Shown in pieces: positions 58,403 through 64,000 of a stretch of DNA of 64,000 bases. The notes under the pieces were generated by a model. It saw only the letters and a program-made list of their open reading frames with translations, made no database searches and was not told the origin of the DNA. Positions within the stretch are counted from its first letter, which is position 1; every line of letters begins with the position of its first letter. This DNA is from Clostridiales bacterium UBA1390 (lineage in GTDB: Bacteria > Bacillota > Clostridia > Lachnospirales > Bianqueaceae): contig DBQQ01000031.1 in assembly GCA_002305315.1 (NCBI GenBank), positions 1 to 64,000 on the forward strand, written 5' to 3'. The translations under genes and the position numbers were made by a program.

Positions 58403-59986
58403 TTATGCCTGTACAAGATTCTCAACGGGGAGTTCCGGGAAAATCCGCGGAAAAGAAAGAATACTCTTAAACAAATCGCCATCGATCTCCAATGCCAGCC
58501 TGCCGTGCTGCAGCTGCGCCAGGCTCTGCGCGATGGAAAGACCCAGTCCGCTTCCTTCCGTAGAACGGGACGCATCTCCCCGAACAAACCGGTTCATTAG
58601 CTCTTCTGCCGGAATATTGAGCGGATATTGCGATATATTTCGCTGAATCAGACGCACTTCTTTCTCATCCATCTCCAGCGTTACATAAAAACGAGAACCC
58701 GGCATGGCATATTTACATACATTACTCATCAGATTGTCCAGAATACGCCATAAAAGCCTCCCATCCGCCATGATAAAGACTTCTTCCTCCGGCTTCAGCA
58801 GTACCGTAGTCAGCTGGCTTTTTTTCAGACGTTCATCATATTCTCCTATGGCCTGTTCCAGTACCAATCCCAAGTCCGTAGGCTTCGCATTGACGGCAAT
58901 ATTCCCCGTAGACGCCTTAGACGCCTCCACCAAATCCTCTGTCAGTTTTTTCAGTCTGGCGGACTGACGATCCAATACTTCGATATATTCCTGCGCCTTC
59001 TCATTTTGTATGTCTTCTTTTTTGAGCAGATCCACGTAATTAACAATCGACGTCAACGGCGTCTTGATATCATGAGATACATTGGTGATCAGTTCCGTCT
59101 TGAGTCTTTCACTCTTCATTTTCTGCTCTACTGCTTTGGAAATACCCTGCCGAATACTGTTTAGGTTCTCTCCATGTTCTCGGAGCGCAGGAAACATGTG
59201 TCTTGTATTGATCCTGTACTGCAGATTGCCTTTTGTGATCTCCTGCCCCGCTTCTTTAAGCCGGCGCATCTGATACACCAGGAAGATCAGAAGTGCAGAT
59301 ACCGCACATTTTTCCAACAGGAAATAAAAAGTATATGCCGTATCGTTTACCGAAAGCAGACACATCATCCATTCACAAAAACCCCACGCCAGTATCAACA
59401 TTGTCCATTTCCATACGAATGGAATACAATGAAAAAGCTGACGCAGCACACGCAGAATTCGATATAATAAAGAATTTCTCCATAGTGTCCTGGATTTATA
59501 TCTTGTCGCAATGGTTAAAAAGAGGGAAAGCACGTTCAATACCATTGCCACATAGATTAACGTCCCGAATACCAGTATAATGGGGATCGAATAGCTTTCG
59601 ATCGTCATACTGGCACATACAAACAGAACGATAAACAGAACAATTTCCAGGCAGAGCATGATCTCCAGGGGAATCCGATCCAGGCTGTTTCTCTCGATTC
59701 TCTCGCTGTCTTTTCGATGTCCTGCGCTAATCATTAAGAAGACCAGAACCAGAACCGCGAACAGAATACTCACGAGTAAAATGATAATGACAATATATCG
59801 ATAATCGAACAATGTCATCAGCCAGACCTCACCCATGGCAAAGATCACGTCCCATGTTGTCGTATATAGATCCAGATAATAGGCCATATATGTGAGAATT
59901 GCACTAATGAGGGCAATACAGCACATCAGTACAAAAATCACGATGCCCGTGATTTTTGCCGCCAAACAGTGTGTCAGCTGGTTCAT
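58403..59986 (-). CDS. Sensor histidine kinase with multi-helix N-terminal domain
   Basis: A 527-residue protein. Residues 1-260 hold about seven membrane helices without a large extracytoplasmic domain, suggesting intramembrane or lipid sensing. The kinase part has the H-box VSHDIKTPLTSIVNYVDLL, N-box DNLMSNVCKYAMPG and G-box GSGLGLSIAQSL. It overlaps the response regulator stop by one base (TAATG), so the two are coupled. HAMP is not obvious. Confidence 0.93.
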   Translation of the reverse strand: MNQLTHCLAAKITGIVIFVLMCCIALISAILTYMAYYLDLYTTTWDVIFAMGEVWLMTLFDYRYIVIIILLVSILFAVLVLVFLMISAGHRKDSERIERNSLDRIPLEIMLCLEIVLFIVLFVCASMTIESYSIPIILVFGTLIYVAMVLNVLSLFLTIATRYKSRTLWRNSLLYRILRVLRQLFHCIPFVWKWTMLILAWGFCEWMMCLLSVNDTAYTFYFLLEKCAVSALLIFLVYQMRRLKEAGQEITKGNLQYRINTRHMFPALREHGENLNSIRQGISKAVEQKMKSERLKTELITNVSHDIKTPLTSIVNYVDLLKKEDIQNEKAQEYIEVLDRQSARLKKLTEDLVEASKASTGNIAVNAKPTDLGLVLEQAIGEYDERLKKSQLTTVLLKPEEEVFIMADGRLLWRILDNLMSNVCKYAMPGSRFYVTLEMDEKEVRLIQRNISQYPLNIPAEELMNRFVRGDASRSTEGSGLGLSIAQSLAQLQHGRLALEIDGDLFKSILSFPRIFPELPVENLVQA

Positions 59987-60681
59987 TAAACCGCTCCTTC
60001 CATCTTATACCCTTGTCCCCAAACAACCTTAAGATACTGCGGTTCTGCCGGATTGATCTCCAACTTCTCCCGCAAATGGCGTATGTGCACAGCCACTGTG
60101 TTTTCTGCCCCATAGGGGGTATCCTTCCATACTCTGGCATAAATCTCACGCGGTGAAAATACCTGTCCCGGATGTTCCATCAGAAACCGCAGAATATCGT
60201 ATTCCCGCGGTGTGAGATTGACCGGCTCCTCGTTCAGCGTGACCTTCTTGGTCTTATCGTCCATCACGATGGGCCCAATCTGCAGACGGCTTTCCTGCAT
60301 AGCGCCGCCTCCAAGCTGCATATAACGCCGAAGCTGCGACCGCACACGCGCTAGAAGCTCTACCGGATTGAAGGGTTTTGTGATATAGTCGTCTGCTCCC
60401 ACATTTAACCCCAGCACTTTATCGGTATCTTCGCTTTTCGCCGTGAGCAAGATCACAGGCACATTGGAAGACTGCCGCATCTGGGCCATAGCAGAAATCC
60501 CATCCATTACCGGCATCATGATATCCATCAGTACAAGATGAATGTCATGTGTCTCCAGCACTTTCAATGCTTCCTGTCCATTCTTTGCTTCGTATACCTG
60601 ATATCCTTCTGCCTCTAAGTAGATTCTCAACGCGTTTACGATATCTTTTTCATCGTCGCAAACCAAAATGTGATATGTCAA
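59986..60681 (-). CDS. OmpR/PhoB-family response regulator
   Basis: A 231-residue protein with a receiver domain (acidic pair VCDDEKD, phosphoacceptor in LVLMDIMMPVMDG, Lys in LLTAKSEDTDK) and a C-terminal winged helix (LTPREYDILRFL, RVWKDTPYGAENTVAVHIRH). The start is TTG at 60681, with GGAGGGAAAG upstream. Partner of the following histidine kinase and placed 20 bp after the GDPD gene. Confidence 0.95.
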   Translation of the reverse strand: MTYHILVCDDEKDIVNALRIYLEAEGYQVYEAKNGQEALKVLETHDIHLVLMDIMMPVMDGISAMAQMRQSSNVPVILLTAKSEDTDKVLGLNVGADDYITKPFNPVELLARVRSQLRRYMQLGGGAMQESRLQIGPIVMDDKTKKVTLNEEPVNLTPREYDILRFLMEHPGQVFSPREIYARVWKDTPYGAENTVAVHIRHLREKLEINPAEPQYLKVVWGQGYKMEGAV

Positions 60682-60701
60682 TTCGCTTTCCCTCCTTTAA
60701 T

Positions 60702-62552
60702 TTATGTTGTAGCCTCTGAATCCGAACCATTCAGCAAGGTTCTTACCCATGTATGAATCCACTGATCATCTCCGGGTGTCGATAAAATATACTCCGTCTG
60801 ATAGGCCTCATCTGTTACAATGCAGTCCACTTTCAGACTCTTCAGTTTTCGAATCTCCTCTTCCTGATTGACAGTCCATACATACAATGGTTTTTTCAAA
60901 GAGCGCAGTACACTGACGAGCTTTGGGGTGACAAAGGATGCTTCCACACTGTAAATGTCCACTGCGTCCAACGTATAAAGTTTACCATATGCAATAAAAG
61001 TTATCAACTGTGTTGTGATCTCCGGATTGAATTCTTTGCTCTTCTTCAACACATCGTAGTTCATGGATGCCAGAATACACTGCTCCGTCATATCCTTTTC
61101 CGCGATCATCTTCACAACCTGTTCTATGAGCCCCTGCTCATGCCCGTTCAGCTTAATTTCAATCACCAGCTGAAACCAGGGAACAGTCTTCACATAATCC
61201 AAAACCTCTTCTAACGTACTGATTGGCGTATCCGCCCATTCCTCTCCGCAGTATGCCCCCATATCATACGTAAGGGCCTCTTCATAATTCACATCCCATA
61301 CATTCCGATCCACGCCTGCAATTCGTTTGAAATTACTGTCATGCATCAGCACAATGGTTCCATCTTTCAACTGCTGTACATCAATCTCTGCTGAGGAGAT
61401 CACATTTTCAGAGATCAGACGGCGAAGGCTCGCCAGATTATTCTCCGGAAATCCCTTTACACTGCCTCTATGCGCACATACCGAAGTCGCCTGGATCCAT
61501 TGTCCGCTGGCTCCGGAAAAGTAGGCGCAAAAACCTACCAAAGCGACAATAGCTCCCAGACGGATCCACCATCCGTGATGGCTGCGTTTTACATGCACAG
61601 GTTCATAAGAAACAGTCATTGCCGGATTCTTTTTCTGCCGTATATAGTACCAGGCCGCTGAGATCCACGCGTATCTGGCCAATACCTGTATGCCGTCTGT
61701 AAGGACGACTTTCCATTTTCCTACCAGATCGTACCAGCTCCAGAAAATGGATGTTTCATACGCTTGGCCGCAGAAGAGTTTAACACACAAAATGGATACA
61801 AAAAGAAACAAGAAGTATATAATATAGCCAATTCCTAATAGAAACAGACTCCACGCAAAGTATACAAATATGATCCGTATCATACGATGTTTCACCATGA
61901 GGTGGCTTTGCAGACAGGCCCCTCGAAAGTTTTTTCCTCGCAGCGTATATTCATGGATGCTAAAAATCCATCGGAAACAGATGATCGCCGCTAGAATCCC
62001 TAATAGAATATACAAAACACGGGGAACGCTCATCGAGGAAATATATTCTGAGACAAACTCCGGAATCTGCATAAAGGAGAACAGGCTGGAGACCAGTGTC
62101 AGATTGGTTAATGGAACCACCAGCGCCACAAAAAGCAGCAGACAGAGATTATTCGGGCTCCCAATACGAAGCGCCTGCTTCCAGGAACGCCGCAATAACT
62201 CTAAAATTGTGACTTTCTCTTTATTTCGTGCTGCCTCAAAATAATGGATAATCACGGTTATTTCTATAAACTCATAAAATACCATGATGAGTCCCAATAC
62301 GAAAAAAAGCAGGATACACCATGGTTTACGCAGAATGGACAGCAGATTAAACTGACTCAAAACCAGCACTCCGTTTTGCTCTATGCCCCACTGCAGCACC
62401 ATTTTCACAAAAGGAATCAAAATCGTAAGGGATAGCAGCCGATATAGGAACTCAAACAGGAGGAGCGTCTGTGGATCCCAGCGAATTAACCGAAATACCA
62501 TCTGAAAGATGGCTCTTCCGTCTCTGTACAGCTTTTGTATACGGACTTTCAC
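60702..62552 (-). CDS. Membrane-anchored glycerophosphodiester phosphodiesterase
   Basis: A protein of about 616 residues. Residues 1-330 form roughly eight membrane helices (GPDPase membrane-domain type), followed by a GDPD catalytic domain with CAHRGSVKGFPENN (active-site His-Arg), SAEIDVQQLKDG (metal Glu-x-Asp), MHD and VIEIKL. It hydrolyses glycerophosphodiesters or lipoteichoic-acid-type polymers outside the cell. GTG at 62552 is preferred (GGGAGG upstream) over an earlier frame start. Promoter TTGACT-17-TACAAT at 62611-62583. First gene of an operon with a two-component system. Confidence 0.92.
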   Translation of the reverse strand: MKVRIQKLYRDGRAIFQMVFRLIRWDPQTLLLFEFLYRLLSLTILIPFVKMVLQWGIEQNGVLVLSQFNLLSILRKPWCILLFFVLGLIMVFYEFIEITVIIHYFEAARNKEKVTILELLRRSWKQALRIGSPNNLCLLLFVALVVPLTNLTLVSSLFSFMQIPEFVSEYISSMSVPRVLYILLGILAAIICFRWIFSIHEYTLRGKNFRGACLQSHLMVKHRMIRIIFVYFAWSLFLLGIGYIIYFLFLFVSILCVKLFCGQAYETSIFWSWYDLVGKWKVVLTDGIQVLARYAWISAAWYYIRQKKNPAMTVSYEPVHVKRSHHGWWIRLGAIVALVGFCAYFSGASGQWIQATSVCAHRGSVKGFPENNLASLRRLISENVISSAEIDVQQLKDGTIVLMHDSNFKRIAGVDRNVWDVNYEEALTYDMGAYCGEEWADTPISTLEEVLDYVKTVPWFQLVIEIKLNGHEQGLIEQVVKMIAEKDMTEQCILASMNYDVLKKSKEFNPEITTQLITFIAYGKLYTLDAVDIYSVEASFVTPKLVSVLRSLKKPLYVWTVNQEEEIRKLKSLKVDCIVTDEAYQTEYILSTPGDDQWIHTWVRTLLNGSDSEATT

Positions 62553-62582
62553 GCGGTTTCCTCCCTTCCTGATAATAGCCCC

Positions 62583-62611
62583 ATTGTAGGCGATTCCCCT
62601 CAAAAAGTCAA
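62583..62611 (-). promoter_or_regulatory. Promoter of the GDPD/two-component operon
   Basis: TTGACT (62611-62606), a 17-bp spacer and TACAAT (62588-62583) on the minus strand. Confidence 0.7.
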
Positions 62612-62720
62612 TGAAGGAAAGGCTTACAAATCATTAGGATTCCTTAATTTTTTCTTTTCTTTCCTTCGCTTTTTTGTTATAATCTGTATATTCTCCAATG
62701 AAGCTAGGGAGGCGTACATC

Positions 62721-63776
62721 ATGATCCTGATTCTATCTGTTCTTTTCGTTCTTTGCATCCTCTGCGGTGCTTTATTCCTGACCGCTCATCTGATCCTGCG
62801 CCGATTTTTTGGGGTACGGTGCGAGGGAAATCCTAATGTAACGTATTTTCAAGCTGAGGATTTTCCCGGTTTGCAGGCAAAGAGCGTCTCCTTCCCTTCG
62901 AATCGGGGACAGCTTTTACGTGGTTTTATATACTCTATGGATTTTCCCTCTTATAAGGGGCTGATCATATTCGTTCATGGCATGGGAGGCGGCCATACTG
63001 CCTATATGACGGAAATTCATGCGCTTGCGCAGGAGGGCTACCTTGTGCTGGGATATGATAATACGGGCACGATGCTCTCCGATGGAGCAGAATTAGGCGG
63101 CTTTCCTCAGGCGTTTCTGGACCTTCGCCATGCGATCTCTTTTTTGCGGAATTCACCTCTCTATCGTTCGTATCCTCTGTTCCTGGTAGGACATTCCTGG
63201 GGAGCCTATACAGTATGTAATTTCCCGCATCTTCACGAAAATATCCAGGGGGTGATCGCACTCTCTGCCTTCGACAATATGAGCAGCCTGCTTGTTCGTC
63301 TCATACAGAATCAAACAGGAAAACGGCTTTCTTTTCTCAAGCCGTTCTTCCTCCTATCCATATTCATAGACTATCGGGGATTGGCCCTGTATCGTCCCTC
63401 CTACTCGCTTCAGGAAGCGGATTGCCCGGTCCTGATTCTTCATGGAGATCATGATCCTACGGTTCCCCTCGAAGAAAGTCCATTGGCACACCAGGAAGTT
63501 TTACATCAAAACTCGTATATTCAGACGCAAATATGCCCTGACAAGGGGCATAATGTCTATGCCTCTGTCAGGGCTGAACAATATATGGCTCAGGTTTTTG
63601 GTTCTTATGAAAAACTGGAAAAAGAGTATGATCAGCAGCTTCCTCCTGAAATTCGCCTGGAATACTTTGAAAAAGTAGATTTTCGCAGAATGACCGAAGA
63701 AGATCCCGATGTCATGTCCTTGATTTCAAACTTTCTGAATCAATGTCTTCCGGAAGCGGAGGAAAAAATACGCTGA
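62721..63776 (+). CDS. Membrane-anchored alpha/beta-fold hydrolase
   Basis: A protein of about 351 residues with an N-terminal membrane anchor (residues 1-27) and an alpha/beta-hydrolase core: oxyanion region FVHGMGGGH, nucleophile elbow VGHSWGAY, acid in [11 protein letters not shown] and catalytic His in DKGHNVYAS. Substrate unknown; lipase/esterase or peptidase activity is possible. ATG at 62721 follows AGGGAGGCG. Its 3' end overlaps the convergent histidine-kinase gene by 65 bp, and its terminator lies inside that gene. Confidence 0.88.
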   Translation: MILILSVLFVLCILCGALFLTAHLILRRFFGVRCEGNPNVTYFQAEDFPGLQAKSVSFPSNRGQLLRGFIYSMDFPSYKGLIIFVHGMGGGHTAYMTEIHALAQEGYLVLGYDNTGTMLSDGAELGGFPQAFLDLRHAISFLRNSPLYRSYPLFLVGHSWGAYTVCNFPHLHENIQGVIALSAFDNMSSLLVRLIQNQTGKRLSFLKPFFLLSIFIDYRGLALYRPSYSLQEADCPVLILHGDHDPTVPLEESPLAHQEVLHQNSYIQTQICPDKGHNVYASVRAEQYMAQVFGSYEKLEKEYDQQLPPEIRLEYFEKVDFRRMTEEDPDVMSLISNFLNQCLPEAEEKIR

Positions 63777-64000
63777 TGCAAGTGCCCTCTCCCAGGGCAC
63801 TTTTCATTTGGATCTGAGCACCATGCTGCTGTACGATATGCTTGACGATCGCAAGCCCCAGTCCGGTTCCTCCCGTCTCCCGGGATCTTCCCTTATCCAC
63901 ACGATAAAAACGTTCAAAGATTCGCCGCTGATGTTCTTCTGAAATGCCGATTCCCGTATCCTGTACTTCCAGAATCGTTCCATCGGTTTGCGGGTCCGCC
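63712..64000 (-). CDS. Sensor histidine kinase, C-terminal part (runs off the window)
   Basis: The visible 95 residues contain the ATPase G1/G2 boxes of a HATPase_c domain: [20 protein letters not shown] and [18 protein letters not shown], followed by the usual [11 protein letters not shown] end. This is close to PhoR/VicK-type kinases. The N-terminal sensor and HisKA parts lie beyond 64000. Confidence 0.93.
   Translation of the reverse strand, partial: ADPQTDGTILEVQDTGIGISEEHQRRIFERFYRVDKGRSRETGGTGLGLAIVKHIVQQHGAQIQMKSALGEGTCISVFFPPLPEDIDSESLKSRT
63781..63804 (+). terminator. Terminator of the hydrolase gene, inside the convergent kinase gene
   Basis: AGTGCCCT pairs with AGGGCACT over a 5-nt loop, followed by TTTTC, four bases after the hydrolase stop. 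The same bases encode residues near the end of the histidine kinase on the other strand. Confidence 0.8.

Overview
The window looks like chromosome from an anaerobic, Gram-positive, spore-forming member of Clostridia; Lachnospiraceae or a near relative is my inference. The grounds are sporulation-type genes (a YlmC/YmxH-type PRC-barrel protein and a PdaB-like deacetylase), a T-box leader on metG, many lipoproteins with Gram-positive lipoboxes, strong GGAGG ribosome sites, sigma-A promoters with 17-bp spacers, and a Cys/Gly-rich mini-protein of clostridial type. No rRNA genes or CRISPR array are visible; there is one tRNA gene, tRNA-Arg(CCG).

Layout. 0-7.9 kb: tandem intergenic repeats, a DMT exporter, a large cytoplasmic GH106-like glycosidase, TraX-like and NUDIX proteins, and a MATE pump divergent from a MerR regulator that has an in-frame TAG at codon 5. 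8-11 kb: a metal P-type ATPase with a divergent TetR regulator, then tRNA-Arg. 11-18 kb: a DapA-family/ketopantoate-reductase-family pair, rsmA with an RsmC-like methyltransferase, and a BlaI/BlaR1-like pair whose sensor carries a very large extracellular region. 18.1-24.7 kb: an accessory island bracketed by two nearly identical terminator hairpins. It holds two secreted proteins, an IS110 element with a candidate structured RNA, an IS1634-like element, an 86-bp direct repeat and an IS30 remnant. 24.7-33 kb: tatD, metG with its T-box, an amino-acid ABC importer with an AbgB-like amidohydrolase, and a DRE-TIM carboligase (isopropylmalate/homocitrate/Re-citrate synthase family). 33-46 kb: mostly housekeeping and catabolic genes, namely a DUF815 ATPase, PdaB, ApbE, a four-gene operon with two sugar epimerase-like proteins and a Gfo/Idh/MocA oxidoreductase, M42 and M18 peptidases, AraC, and two-subunit fumarase.

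46.3-56.4 kb is the most unusual part. After an IS3 remnant come five tandem paralogous lipoprotein genes. Each has a nearly identical signal peptide, a hexapeptide Ser/Glu/Pro stalk of different length (about 10 to 19 units) and a C-terminal domain with an Asp-rich loop. The same domain occurs about three times in the ectodomain of the BlaR1-like sensor 30 kb away. Facing this array is a compact phage-type lysis cassette (XhlA-like, holin, CHAP/LysM endolysin) controlled from a divergent promoter region shared with a CI-like repressor and an ImmA/IrrE protease, with no other phage genes. Decayed genes follow. 56.4-64 kb: galK with a lipoprotein, a GDPD/response regulator/histidine kinase operon, an alpha/beta hydrolase and the end of a second histidine kinase.

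All functional calls rest on motifs and recalled family resemblance; no database search was possible. Start codons were chosen by ribosome-site spacing.
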